Origin: a virus
Strand: one strand, 5' to 3'
Virus record (IMG/VR): IMGVR_UViG_3300007074_000072
Location: 1-28,589 of that record
Length of the DNA: 28,589 nucleotides
Shown: piece after piece, positions 16,292 to 24,840 of the stretch
Numbering within the stretch: position 1 is the stretch's first letter
Layout of the letters: the number at the start of each line of letters is the position of its first letter
Made by a program: the position numbers and the translations under genes
Notes under the pieces: generated by a model
Databases searched by the model: none
Told to the model about the DNA's origin: nothing
The model's input: the letters and a program-made list of their open reading frames with translations, nothing else

Positions 16292-18646
16292 TTACTGTGG
16301 GAGAACTTGATTCGGGTCAAGTAATTCTTGTCCTGGAGGAACTACTCCTTCTGGTGGTGGAAGTGTTGGGGCTTGTGGTGGAAGTACACTTACTGGCTGA
16401 TTACTTGCCGCGGCCAGTTTCTTTGTGAGTTGGTTGAAACCAAGTGCTTCTTCCAAATTCAAAGGCCCGTCTTCAGGCTTACGCTTATCAACCATGGCTT
16501 TAGTGATTGCCAAATCTTGGTTGCCACGAGCCTGTTCAGACTGTTTTTCCATGTCTTGCTGATGAGCGATACCTGAACCAGCCATCTCTGTTGCAAGATC
16601 TGTACTGTCTGCATCAGCTTGGAATTTCTCAGCCTGAGCGTTGTTTCTGTTAATCTCACTCTGAATTTTACCAATCTCGAGTTCAATCTTTTTAAGCTCA
16701 AGTTGTTTAAGGGCTTCCTGAACTGGATCTGGTTCTGGCTTGTAAGTCTGAATTTGGTTAGCAAGCTCAGGCATTTTTCTAAGCTTAGCAGTTTTAGCCA
16801 AGATCATTTGAGTAAAATCAAGAGGTAGTGTCGACACTGCAGTCTGTAGCATAAACGACAGATCTGCAGCTTTGCGCTCGTCGATCTCAGGAGTTGAAAT
16901 ATCAATGATGAGATCAAACTGCCCCTCAAGATCTTCTCTTTTAATTTCAACAAAAGTTTCGTTTGTTACGCGAACAGTCTCTCTCTCACTGAGAAAGACT
17001 CCGTTCATAGCAATGATTTTGATAGCAGCTTGCTTAAACGCTTCTGCGAGACGACGAAGAATATCCATCTCTCTTTTAGAAGCTGCATCCAAAGTACCAC
17101 GAATACCTGCAGCTACATCACCAAAGCCTTCTCCCGAAATACCACCAGAGAATGCTTTGACACCTGTAAGACCTTCAGCTTCTTGGTTTTGAGCCACCAA
17201 AAGCTCAAGCGCAGAACGAGGTATTTCAGGATATTTATGTTGAATCAGGCCTGAGTTTGGATTGGTCGACGGGTTAAATTCGTAGTCTTCACCGCTTTCA
17301 AAACGTCTGCGGTTAGTGATATCCAACATACCTTTTTGAATGCCCTGCTGAGAGTTAGCAGAGCGACCCAGCAGATCAATCATACCTCTTGTGAGAGCAC
17401 CAGAAATAGCTTGATTGTCTTCAAGCAATTCAGCATCTGGCTCACCAAATACAGATCTCTTTTTAGGAGAGTAACTAGCAAAAACGTAAGGAGGTCTTTG
17501 GTCTGGAAACGGGTTTAGTTCCATTCTGATGAATTGGTTGTCGATCCAGGTAGCAACAATAGGTTCAAGCTCACCTGTACCGTTGATGTCAGCCAAACCC
17601 CAATACTCATACGCAACAATGCGCTTACGGGCTTCATCATCAAAATTGAAATCTTGGGGTGTTGTTGTGCCGTGCTCTGTTTCTGTAAGCAGATCAGCAC
17701 TGGCAAAACTAACAGAACCAAGGTTCTTATAGCGGCCGTCTTTCATGAGCTCTGCTTTTGAAGTCTCAAAAGACTCTACGATAAAAGCAGCTTTTTCTGG
17801 GTCTTCGCCGCATGAAGGATCTATGTAAAGGTTCTGATAATTAACCACTTTCATAGTAGGGTGGTTTTTTATAATCTTCTCTTGTTCAGCTTCTTCTTCA
17901 CCTACTTGAACAGCCCATGCTGCTTGGCCTTGCTCTTGAGAGAACTCAATGCTGGCAATGATTGCTGGGTCCATCTCATAAAAAGCTTTAGGATTTGCGT
18001 CTTTCAGCTCCAGGGCTTGCATCAAAGCTTGTTCTTCTGGGGTGCCTTCCATGACTTCAGAGTATTGATAGATCGGAACCATAACAGTTTCGACTTCAAC
18101 TTCTCTAGTCCAGCCAGGACGGAATACTACTGTGCCCTCATCTACAAAGATTCGAACCGCTTGGTTGACCAAATTAACTGGATTGATCTTGGTTCTGAAC
18201 TGCCAGTTTAATAGAATAGCATTTTGAGAAGCTGCTGCAGTATCTTCAAAAGTTCTTGGGTTTACTTGGAAGATATCTTCAGAAGAGAGAAACGGTTCAG
18301 ACAAAGCTGAGTATCTCCACTCTGCTTGTCGACGTACTAGCTTAGGTCTTACAGATGATTTGCCGCGGCGTTTGGCGGGCTGAACACCACCGTTTCTAAG
18401 AATCTCCCATCGATCGATGTCAGATACGTGAGTGTCTCTAAACGGTTTAGCAGCCCCAAGATCTTTTTTAAGATCAGTAATAGACGGTTCGTTGACCCAA
18501 TCAGTGAGTTTTACTACGCCTGGACTCTGCTTATTAGACTCTCTTAACTGTTTAGCGTTAACAGTACTTATATCTTGTTTACTTTGAAGGTCTCTACCAT
18601 TGACAATGGAGCTGTCATCAGAATCTAGGATATCTTGATCAGCCAT
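16292..18646 (-). CDS. Portal protein, N4 gp59-like, 784 aa
   Basis: The length and the sequence RPKLVRRQAEWRYSALSEPF (about residues 99-118), followed by DIFQVNPRTFED and LLNWQFRTKINPVNLVNQAV, identify the large portal type of N4-like phages. Known role: a dodecameric ring at one capsid vertex through which DNA is pumped in and ejected. The C-terminal ~200 residues are helical and Gln/Glu/Lys-rich, ending in a Pro/Leu-rich tail, as expected for the barrel and crown of large portals. ATG at 18646 follows GAGGGCCACCA. It heads the capsid sub-operon, downstream of the terminator at 18899-18931 and the 56-aa gene. Confidence 0.9.
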   Translation of the reverse strand: MADQDILDSDDSSIVNGRDLQSKQDISTVNAKQLRESNKQSPGVVKLTDWVNEPSITDLKKDLGAAKPFRDTHVSDIDRWEILRNGGVQPAKRRGKSSVRPKLVRRQAEWRYSALSEPFLSSEDIFQVNPRTFEDTAAASQNAILLNWQFRTKINPVNLVNQAVRIFVDEGTVVFRPGWTREVEVETVMVPIYQYSEVMEGTPEEQALMQALELKDANPKAFYEMDPAIIASIEFSQEQGQAAWAVQVGEEEAEQEKIIKNHPTMKVVNYQNLYIDPSCGEDPEKAAFIVESFETSKAELMKDGRYKNLGSVSFASADLLTETEHGTTTPQDFNFDDEARKRIVAYEYWGLADINGTGELEPIVATWIDNQFIRMELNPFPDQRPPYVFASYSPKKRSVFGEPDAELLEDNQAISGALTRGMIDLLGRSANSQQGIQKGMLDITNRRRFESGEDYEFNPSTNPNSGLIQHKYPEIPRSALELLVAQNQEAEGLTGVKAFSGGISGEGFGDVAAGIRGTLDAASKREMDILRRLAEAFKQAAIKIIAMNGVFLSERETVRVTNETFVEIKREDLEGQFDLIIDISTPEIDERKAADLSFMLQTAVSTLPLDFTQMILAKTAKLRKMPELANQIQTYKPEPDPVQEALKQLELKKIELEIGKIQSEINRNNAQAEKFQADADSTDLATEMAGSGIAHQQDMEKQSEQARGNQDLAITKAMVDKRKPEDGPLNLEEALGFNQLTKKLAAASNQPVSVLPPQAPTLPPPEGVVPPGQELLDPNQVLPQ

Positions 18647-18711
18647 TGGTGGCCCTCGAAGTTATGAGCAATGTTTAACAGGAATAGTGCTGTAACTTTT
18701 TAAAGTAAAGC

Positions 18712-18882
18712 CTAAGAACTAGTATCGAATTCTTCAGCTATAACGTAACTTTTTCCAGGAACTTCAGAACTTGGAAATATACAATTAAAAATATGGTTTG
18801 TTGAAAAGAGATATAAGCCCGCCAGCTCTGTCGAATACATCAATACGTGTTCGTTAGGAAGCTCTGCTGGAGTTCTATACAT
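18712..18882 (-). CDS. Small orphan protein, 56 aa
   Basis: This short minus-strand frame fills most of the otherwise empty 313-bp gap between the lysis cassette and portal. ATG at 18882 has a good ribosome site (AGGA, 6 nt upstream) and the frame ends at TAG 18712. The protein starts MYRTPAELPN, has a hydrophobic middle (about residues 21-36: AGLYLFSTNHIFNCIF) and an acidic end (IAEEFDTSS). Its ribosome site begins only a few bases after the T tract of the preceding terminator. No family recognised. The gene call rests on the ribosome site and on lack of a competing gene, so it is tentative. Confidence 0.5.
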   Translation of the reverse strand: MYRTPAELPNEHVLMYSTELAGLYLFSTNHIFNCIFPSSEVPGKSYVIAEEFDTSS

Positions 18883-18898
18883 AACCTATCCTTTATAC

Positions 18899-18931
18899 AA
18901 AAAAAGGTACGAACATTTCTGCTCGTACCTT
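18899..18931 (-). terminator. Intrinsic terminator after lysis cassette
   Basis: On the minus strand, AAGGTACGA and TCGTACCTT form a perfect 9-bp stem (18923-18931 with 18904-18912) around a 10-nt loop. The stem runs straight into a T tract (seven A on the plus strand at 18899-18905). It lies ~30 bp past the stop of the 104-aa gene and separates the terminase/fibre/lysis block from the 56-aa gene and the portal-capsid block, implying a separate promoter or controlled read-through for the latter. Confidence 0.85.
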
Positions 18932-18959
18932 CTCTCATAGGCTAGTTCTGGGGGGAGGC

Positions 18960-19274
18960 CTAGCCTTTAAGCCCTGCAAGGATCGCGTCAATTCTGTTTC
19001 CGCGGTCTTTAATTTTAGCTACTTCAAGTTTGAAGTCATCACCGACAACACCGCCTTTAGTGCGAACAGCTTCCATTTCGACAACAACACCATCCAATTC
19101 AGCAAGCAGTGCTGAATAAGAAGCAGAGCCAAACTTAACGCCTGTCAGTACTTTACCAACAATTGCCAGTCCGTCTTTGACAAATGGTGTTTGGTCACCA
19201 AGGACCGACTCAAGCATACGGAGAATGCCAACAGCACGTTCCGCAGTTTTAATGATTGCAGCTAGATTAGCCAT
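18960..19274 (-). CDS. Hypothetical protein, 104 aa, last gene of lysis cassette
   Basis: An Ala/Leu/Val-rich helical protein with no Cys and no obvious transmembrane helix. The middle contains LAIVGKVLTGVKFGSASYSALLAELDG and the end is charged (KLEVAKIKDRGNRIDAILAGLKG). The start overlaps the stop of the lipoprotein gene as TAATG, so the two are translationally coupled and probably act together. It is the last gene before the terminator at 18899-18931. A holin would be expected in such a cassette, but this protein does not have clear membrane spans; function not recognised. Confidence 0.75.
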   Translation of the reverse strand: MANLAAIIKTAERAVGILRMLESVLGDQTPFVKDGLAIVGKVLTGVKFGSASYSALLAELDGVVVEMEAVRTKGGVVGDDFKLEVAKIKDRGNRIDAILAGLKG

Positions 19275-19732
19275 TAGTTTAGGGCTCCTACATTAGTGAG
19301 GAAGTTATCAACATCGGTCCGGATTGGGTCGTATGCGGCGGAGAGTTTGCCTGCTACTTCAGCTGCGGCAAGGAGCCATTCAGCGGGAGCTTTAGGGCCT
19401 AGTTCACGAATTCGAGCATCGATGTCAGCGTACTCTGCGCCAATTTGGCCAGCAGCAGTCACTGCAGGTCTTAGAGTTTGCTCGACCGGGATGATCTTAG
19501 CACACGCATCACCTTCGACAGTGTCTGGGAGAGCAGGGCCACAAACAGTGATGATTGTGTCTTGTGCGGCACCAAAGGCTTTAATCGTGGTCAAAGCCGT
19601 TTCAGCAACACTACCAGAGTCCGCATAAATGTTTGGCGGAGCACGCATATCTGTAAAGCTATTACAGCCAGAAAGAACTAGGGCAACAGACGCCATAGCC
19701 ATTGCGGCATTCTTCTTTAGAAATTCAAACAT
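19274..19732 (-). CDS. Phage lipoprotein, 152 aa
   Basis: The start at 19732 (GAGGA 9 nt upstream) gives a textbook lipoprotein signal: MFEFLKKN, a hydrophobic core, and lipobox LSGC near residue 23. A start 12 codons upstream would bury the signal. The mature chain is Ala-rich and helical, contains two further Cys in VCGPALPDTVEGDACAKI, and has no enzyme motif. It lies between lysozyme and the coupled 104-aa gene. It may act in lysis as an outer-membrane component, although it is longer than a typical Rz1-type spanin, or it could be a superinfection-exclusion lipoprotein. Export and lipidation are supported by the sequence; the role is not. Confidence 0.8.
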   Translation of the reverse strand: MFEFLKKNAAMAMASVALVLSGCNSFTDMRAPPNIYADSGSVAETALTTIKAFGAAQDTIITVCGPALPDTVEGDACAKIIPVEQTLRPAVTAAGQIGAEYADIDARIRELGPKAPAEWLLAAAEVAGKLSAAYDPIRTDVDNFLTNVGALN

Positions 19733-19776
19733 TAGATATGTTCCTCGTTTGGGTTGGTCTACTAGCAAAGCGGGTA

Positions 19777-20319
19777 TTACCCCTCTAAAAGCATTTTGAT
19801 CATTTTACCAGACCTAATTGGTCCAACGTCTCTTGCCCATTTAGAGTTCTGAAACCCTTTGGCCGCAGTCAAATAATCTCTTCTTTGGATTGCCGGCAAA
19901 GTATTTACAAAAGACAATAGACCAGAAGTCTTGGACCCAATACCCATATTGTAGCACAGCTCTACCATCAGACGCTGTCTCACAAGAGAGAGTTCTCTCC
20001 ACCAGGGCAGGTGTTCATCTAGTTGCTGAGCGGCTTTTTTAAGGCGATTCTTGGCAAGATAAATTGCCTCTTCTTTTGTGATCCCACCACCACGATTTTT
20101 ATCGATCATGGTTCCAATACCAATAGTGACAAGTTTCTTAGTGTCTAAATAGGCATGAAGAACCAGACCTTCATTATCTATTAGATCTTCCATAAGAAGA
20201 TCGTCTTGATATGTAGAACCAAGAATAGTGTCTATTGGGGGTACAGAAGCAGGTTTAACCTCAATAGTAGTATATTGAGGTTTTTGTTTAGATTTAAAGA
20301 AAAATGAAAATAAGCTCAT
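19777..20319 (-). CDS. Endolysin, T4-type lysozyme (GH24), 180 aa
   Basis: Residues ~41-180 match the T4 lysozyme fold family. The catalytic triad is readable as E50 (in DNEGL), D59 (in AYLDT) and T65 (in VTIGIGT), spaced as in T4 lysozyme (E11, D20, T26). It should cleave the MurNAc-GlcNAc bond of peptidoglycan. The N-terminal ~40 residues are an extension of SLFSFFFKSKQK followed by a Thr/Pro/Val linker. The hydrophobic start is too short (about 6 residues) to be a convincing signal-anchor-release segment, so a separate holin would be needed for export. It sits 6 nt after the small lipoprotein gene. The ribosome site is weak. Confidence 0.92.
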   Translation of the reverse strand: MSLFSFFFKSKQKPQYTTIEVKPASVPPIDTILGSTYQDDLLMEDLIDNEGLVLHAYLDTKKLVTIGIGTMIDKNRGGGITKEEAIYLAKNRLKKAAQQLDEHLPWWRELSLVRQRLMVELCYNMGIGSKTSGLLSFVNTLPAIQRRDYLTAAKGFQNSKWARDVGPIRSGKMIKMLLEG

Positions 20320-20325
20320 TAGCGT

Positions 20326-20442
20326 TTACTTTTTTTGAGTTTGATTGGGGGTTTCTGCCCCATTACCGCCGCTGTAAGAGCTGTCTGTGGTTGATGCACA
20401 GGCAGATACAAATACCAAAAAACCAATAACAATGTATTTCAT
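20326..20442 (-). CDS. Very small lipoprotein, possible Rz1-type outer spanin, 38 aa
   Basis: The start at 20442 has AAGGA upstream and gives MKYIVIGFLVFV followed by lipobox VSAC (Cys at residue 15). The mature peptide is 24 residues, rich in Ser, Thr, Gly, Asn and Gln. A longer frame from 20532 would place 30 residues before the signal and overlaps the fibre gene. It lies directly before the lysozyme gene. Size, lipobox and location fit an outer-membrane spanin subunit, but no matching inner-membrane spanin gene was found and the mature part lacks the usual Pro-rich tract. Confidence 0.72.
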   Translation of the reverse strand: MKYIVIGFLVFVSACASTTDSSYSGGNGAETPNQTQKK

Positions 20443-20473
20443 AAGACTTATTCCTTTGATGTTTGATAAAAGA

Positions 20474-22450
20474 TTAACTTTCCCAAAAAAGTCCACCACC
20501 TTTAGTGTATTGAATCGATTTTCCTGCTGCATCTGTAATTGTTGATACTACAAGATATTCAACAGATTTAACAGGTGTTTGGGAACCTGCTGATATAGAA
20601 AACGTAGCACTTGTTGGGCTATTTAATGTAACGGAAATGTTGTTCAGATTTGCTGTTTTGACTAGCTGATGTGAGTATGTGTATGGAGCAACACCACCTG
20701 TTGGTGTTAGCGTGATCGATCCAGTGTTGTTAGTTCCTGTGCCTATCTTAACTTTTACGTACACACCTGAGTGTGTAACAGACATTGATGCGCCTAATGC
20801 GCTATTTCCAAAGTAAACTTTACCATCTGTCGCCAAAGCAAAAACACCATTTGTTTTTGTTTCAGAGTTAAGAGCGACAGAGTTGAGTCCATACCACTGC
20901 AAAAGAGTGTTACTTACTCCAAATGGGCCACCATACCTAAATCTGTATTCGCCTGCGATTGTGTAAAACGTGTCTTTTGTTGATTCAAACGTAGTGGCTG
21001 TGCCAAGGTCAAGAGCGTCTGCTCGAAGCTTAATATTAGCTGCTGATAGCTCAATCACACTGCCGTAGGTTGTTCCATCTTCTAGACTAACAAAAGCGCC
21101 TACACCACCCCCGCTAACAGATATGCTGTATTTACCCGCTAAGTTACCTTCAATATCAGCAAGCGTTGAAGCTTGAACAGACACTGTTGAAGAAAGCCCT
21201 CCAACAGTGGAGCTTAGTGTTGTAACAGTGCCTGCTATAGCTGAATCCGCAGAAGCTCTAGTTGAAGCTTCTGTAGAGATGCTCGCAGAGATGCTTGCAG
21301 ATAAGGCAGTATCAGCCAAAGCAAACTGAGAACGAATAAGCGTTCTGTCTGTGGCAGCTGCTGAAATTGCAGTAGTTCGAGCAGTTTGCTCTGTCAAAAT
21401 ATCAGCACTAAGCAAAAGATCGGCTGCTTCAAAAGCACTTTCAATTGTGAGTATAGACGCAGCAAGGGCTTCGTCTTCAGTTACATAAGCCAACTCAATA
21501 GAAGTAACTGACGCGTAATTAGCGTTATTTGATACTTGAAGTGCGTTAATTTGGGTCGCTTGGTTTAGACTAACCGCGGACAAACTATTTATTTGAGAGA
21601 GCTGACTTGCGCTTTCAGCCGTAAGAACCAATTGCTGTGCTGCTGTATCAAACGTGACTGTTTGGAGTTCAATAAGTGAAGCAGCAGTGTCTTCTCCTAC
21701 AGCTTCAAGAGCGGTGATTCGGCCTATTGTTGTCAGGTTTGAAAAAACAAACTCGTTGAATGCAATTTCGTTGACATCAAGATCATCACGTAAACCATCA
21801 AGCAAAAGATCAATAGAATCTAGACGACCATCTGGATCAAAAAAAGAAGGTTCTAGCCCTGCAAGAGCCGTGTTCACTACAGCTTGAGCCAAAGAACCTA
21901 TCTCAGCATTTGTTCTAGGTGTCGGAAGTAGTAGATCTACCTGAGCCAGGATGCTTGTTTCCAAAGCAGTCAGTTGAGCTTGAACCGCTGTGACATCAGC
22001 ATTGTATGCAGCCAGTGTTGTATAATCTGAAAACTTATTTGTATTAGCTAAGATTGCTGCGTCCGCGGCAGCTAAAGCTGCCACGTTCGCAGCAATCCCA
22101 TCAATTAGCACTTGGTGAGCAGCAACATCAAGAAAGCCTGTAGAACCTATTGGACCTATAAGACTTTCGAGCCATTCAGCTGGTGTACCAACAAAGCCTT
22201 CAACCAGAGCCAGCTCATAAGCATTGGCTCCCTGGAAAATAGTAATGTCTTTAAGAATATGGTGATCGACGTTCTCATCTGAGAGAAGCGTCAAGTTACG
22301 ATCGAGGTTGAAAAGACTCTCGAGATAATAACTGACATGAGCAATTTGAGGTAAGAGAGCTCTTACCTCCTCGATCTGCGCCCACATATTACCAAGACGC
22401 TTATCGACGAGTCCTGATGGATTAGCAAAAGGACTGGACGTTGGTCTCAT
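20474..22450 (-). CDS. Tail fibre / appendage protein, 658 aa
   Basis: Residues ~1-75 look like a virion anchor (VDKRLGNMWAQIEEVRALLPQI). A short segment GFVGTPAEWLESLIGPIGST (about 84-103) follows, typical of fibre proteins around a collagen-like turn. Residues ~110-430 are an Ala/Ser/Thr/Leu-rich helical rod with repeating ITALEA/SLIELQ/ASVTSIE units, a probable trimeric coiled coil. SISVSGGGVGAFVSLEDG resembles the fibre region of lambda J-type central fibres (DUF1983-like). The C-terminus is beta-rich and includes TLTPTGGVAPYTYSHQL, as in small Ig/PKD-like domains. It overlaps its upstream neighbour as TAATG. It probably corresponds to the N4 appendage position and binds the host surface. 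Confidence 0.85.
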   Translation of the reverse strand: MRPTSSPFANPSGLVDKRLGNMWAQIEEVRALLPQIAHVSYYLESLFNLDRNLTLLSDENVDHHILKDITIFQGANAYELALVEGFVGTPAEWLESLIGPIGSTGFLDVAAHQVLIDGIAANVAALAAADAAILANTNKFSDYTTLAAYNADVTAVQAQLTALETSILAQVDLLLPTPRTNAEIGSLAQAVVNTALAGLEPSFFDPDGRLDSIDLLLDGLRDDLDVNEIAFNEFVFSNLTTIGRITALEAVGEDTAASLIELQTVTFDTAAQQLVLTAESASQLSQINSLSAVSLNQATQINALQVSNNANYASVTSIELAYVTEDEALAASILTIESAFEAADLLLSADILTEQTARTTAISAAATDRTLIRSQFALADTALSASISASISTEASTRASADSAIAGTVTTLSSTVGGLSSTVSVQASTLADIEGNLAGKYSISVSGGGVGAFVSLEDGTTYGSVIELSAANIKLRADALDLGTATTFESTKDTFYTIAGEYRFRYGGPFGVSNTLLQWYGLNSVALNSETKTNGVFALATDGKVYFGNSALGASMSVTHSGVYVKVKIGTGTNNTGSITLTPTGGVAPYTYSHQLVKTANLNNISVTLNSPTSATFSISAGSQTPVKSVEYLVVSTITDAAGKSIQYTKGGGLFWES

Positions 22451-23184
22451 TAAATAAACCCTGCTTTATCAAGCTTGCTGTTAGACATGTTTGCGCTGAC
22501 TGAGATGCTGTCTCTGATCTCAGACTGCATCAAAGCCATTTCATATTTTTGATGAAGCAATGCGCTTCTTGCGGCGTTGGCTGGACCGTTTATGCCTTCA
22601 TAGATCTTAGAAGCACAAAGTAGCACAAGTACATCCTCCAAGGCAGGAGGCACATTGATAACAACGTCTGGGTCACCTTGGTTGGCTCCAGTACCAAAAG
22701 GGGCTGTGAGCACCGGGTGCAGAGCCTGGAAGATAACGTAGAACTGTTCGGTTTGTTGGTTGGAGCCAATCTGAAGACAATCGTACTGAGGCGTGAAGAC
22801 CGACAGCGGCTCTTGGGTTTTGTTTAGGTACAGCTGCCGGCCAAACGCATCATAGACAGCAAGGATCTTGGCAATCCGGCCGTCAAAATCCTCGCACATA
22901 CTATCATCAATGTAGAGTACAGGCTGAGCACTGCCCACATTACTCATGGCAAATTCATAACGCAAATAATAGTAAGAAATGTCTAGTTGGGTGTTAATCA
23001 GGACTTCTCGAGTTTTGAGTTCAAACCTCGTGAACAAGTCTTTCATTGCTTTATTGAGCTGCATCAGAACACCGGGCATATTCTCCTCTCGGATGAGCCC
23101 TGTGTTCAAATCTCCCATTTTGAGATTAGAGACTTCTCCGTATGCCAGTCTGGAAATAAGTTCGCTTGTGAGCAGCTGAGACAT
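22450..23184 (-). CDS. N4 gp67-like virion protein, 244 aa
   Basis: It follows the large terminase gene, as the ~30-kDa virion protein gp67 does in N4. The sequence contains SRLAYGEVSNLKMG, a helical LNKAMKDLFTRFELKTREV block, DISYYYLRYEFA, PVLYIDDSM, and a C-terminal helical part with PPALEDVLVLLCASKIYEGI that resembles head-tail connector proteins. ATG at 23184 has only a weak GGGTGT upstream. The downstream fibre start is coupled (TAATG). A head-tail joining or tail-assembly role is inferred from position and fold-like pattern; no motif proves it. Confidence 0.75.
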   Translation of the reverse strand: MSQLLTSELISRLAYGEVSNLKMGDLNTGLIREENMPGVLMQLNKAMKDLFTRFELKTREVLINTQLDISYYYLRYEFAMSNVGSAQPVLYIDDSMCEDFDGRIAKILAVYDAFGRQLYLNKTQEPLSVFTPQYDCLQIGSNQQTEQFYVIFQALHPVLTAPFGTGANQGDPDVVINVPPALEDVLVLLCASKIYEGINGPANAARSALLHQKYEMALMQSEIRDSISVSANMSNSKLDKAGFI

Positions 23185-23220
23185 GAGAACACCCTATTAA
23201 TGCATAATGCGGTTTAATTC

Positions 23221-24840
23221 TCATACTATGTACGAGTCAATGAAAGAAGAGGTATCGCGTGAATCGTCTCCAAACACAACATCACGCTCTTCTGCAATTC
23301 CAGCCGACTCTGTTGGGAGCCAGGCATTAAGCTCTGGAAGCATCGAAATCGTATCCAAAAAGTCATCTTTACCTTTGATGCCGCTTTGGGTCGCTAAACT
23401 TAACTCAGATATGGCTTCTGCCATAATAGGGGTTTCTCTCAGTTCAGCAGGAAAAAAGATCTTTCCCGCGGCAAACAGAGGAACCACCAAGTTAAATCTT
23501 GAGAGTTTGTTAAGGATTGGCCTAATCCCAGGTGTTCCTTTTTGCATGGCAAAACTGAACCAAGCACTTCGGGTCATCATTTCGTTTTGGAGCCATTGAA
23601 TGAATGCATTCTGCTGGCCGCTGATCTCTACACCTACGCTTTGGGGACTGTAGATCGCAACAAACCTAAACAAGTCGTCGATGCTTACATTCATCTTTTG
23701 GCGCTTACAGATGCCGTCGACCCAGAACCAGTCACCATTATTGTTGATCGCCCACACAGATATGACTGTGTAATCTGAGGTTTCTTTGTCTGAAGTGGCA
23801 AAGTCAGTGGTGATGTAGAAATTAAATGCGATTTTTCTTTTAAGAAGAGATTTTCTCGAGTACCACTGGATTTCGTTGTCTTGGACCAGTCGTTCTTCTT
23901 CTGAGCTAATCCGCAGCATAAGTTCTTGGTTGAAGCTGCTGATTTTGCCTGTTTTTACTGAGTCGTTGTATTGTTCCACAACGTAATCATAAGAAAATCT
24001 GTCTTCCCAGGAACCAGCAAATTCTTCTCGCGTACATGGGAAGGATTCACATACTGGCCAAACGTTGACGTCCCAGGCTCCGGACTCCACTGCTTGGTAT
24101 AGAATATCCATCTTGTTAAAAGGAGTTCCATTAAAGATGATCTTTCTTTTGGTGGGGTCGAGAGCATATTCGATGCCTTTGTAGACGGTGTCTTCAATTG
24201 CGGCCATTGAAGCTTTAGAGCGTGCATCTTCATCTGAGACCAAGTCATCAAGCACTGCTAGCTTTGGGCGTTTGGCAAAGATCTTCGTACCGCGAATGCC
24301 TGTCTTGGCACCAAACATCTTGATACCAAACTTCTTACCGTCTTGGTTTTCGTATTCGATATAGTTATCAGTGAACTTGGCTTTAGGTAGGTATTCCTGA
24401 AGGAACTCAGAATTGTAGTATCTAAACTCAATATTTTTACGAGCGGATTTAACGCCGTTATCCATTGAGTCTGACACGTAGATCATCGAGTCTAGCTCAC
24501 CAAAATTAGGAAGCTCTCTAAAGATAGCCAGATAGAAATTCAGGTATTCAAAAAACAAAGTGGTCTTGGCGATACCACGGTGACACAGATTAGCGACTTT
24601 GCGTTTGTCACTGACCATTTTGTCTAGCATCTTCAAGTGAACCACAGGGGTTTTATGAGACTCCCCTTGTCCGCCATTCACCAGTTTAACAAAGTTCATA
24701 AAAGAAAGAGCAAACGCTGAAGGTACGTATGTGCCGTTGTTTAGATGCTCATAGTCGACGGTGTCTAACCAATCATCGACAGTCTTTTTCCTGACAGATT
24801 CAAACTTTTCTCTGTCAATCAGGTCTGTGTGTTCAGACAT
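23221..24840 (-). CDS. Terminase large subunit, 539 aa
   Basis: ATPase motor: a Walker A-like CHRGIAKTT at 86-94 (with Ile-Ala in place of the usual Lys/Ser spacing), Walker B LAVLDD at 194-199, and a coupling motif NGTP at 237-240. Nuclease: D346 in TTDFATSD, E405 in VGVEISG, D492/D493 in KDDFLDT, the three acids of an RNase H-like nuclease. It pumps DNA into the prohead through the portal and cuts the concatemer. The order (small subunit, large subunit, gp67-like) matches N4 gp69-gp68-gp67. Its start shares a base with the preceding stop (TAATG), so the two terminase subunits are made in step. Confidence 0.95.
   Translation of the reverse strand: MSEHTDLIDREKFESVRKKTVDDWLDTVDYEHLNNGTYVPSAFALSFMNFVKLVNGGQGESHKTPVVHLKMLDKMVSDKRKVANLCHRGIAKTTLFFEYLNFYLAIFRELPNFGELDSMIYVSDSMDNGVKSARKNIEFRYYNSEFLQEYLPKAKFTDNYIEYENQDGKKFGIKMFGAKTGIRGTKIFAKRPKLAVLDDLVSDEDARSKASMAAIEDTVYKGIEYALDPTKRKIIFNGTPFNKMDILYQAVESGAWDVNVWPVCESFPCTREEFAGSWEDRFSYDYVVEQYNDSVKTGKISSFNQELMLRISSEEERLVQDNEIQWYSRKSLLKRKIAFNFYITTDFATSDKETSDYTVISVWAINNNGDWFWVDGICKRQKMNVSIDDLFRFVAIYSPQSVGVEISGQQNAFIQWLQNEMMTRSAWFSFAMQKGTPGIRPILNKLSRFNLVVPLFAAGKIFFPAELRETPIMAEAISELSLATQSGIKGKDDFLDTISMLPELNAWLPTESAGIAEERDVVFGDDSRDTSSFIDSYIV

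Noticed and set aside
19777-20319. SAR endolysin
   Set aside because: The N-terminal hydrophobic run is only about six residues before Lys-rich sequence, too short for a signal-anchor helix.
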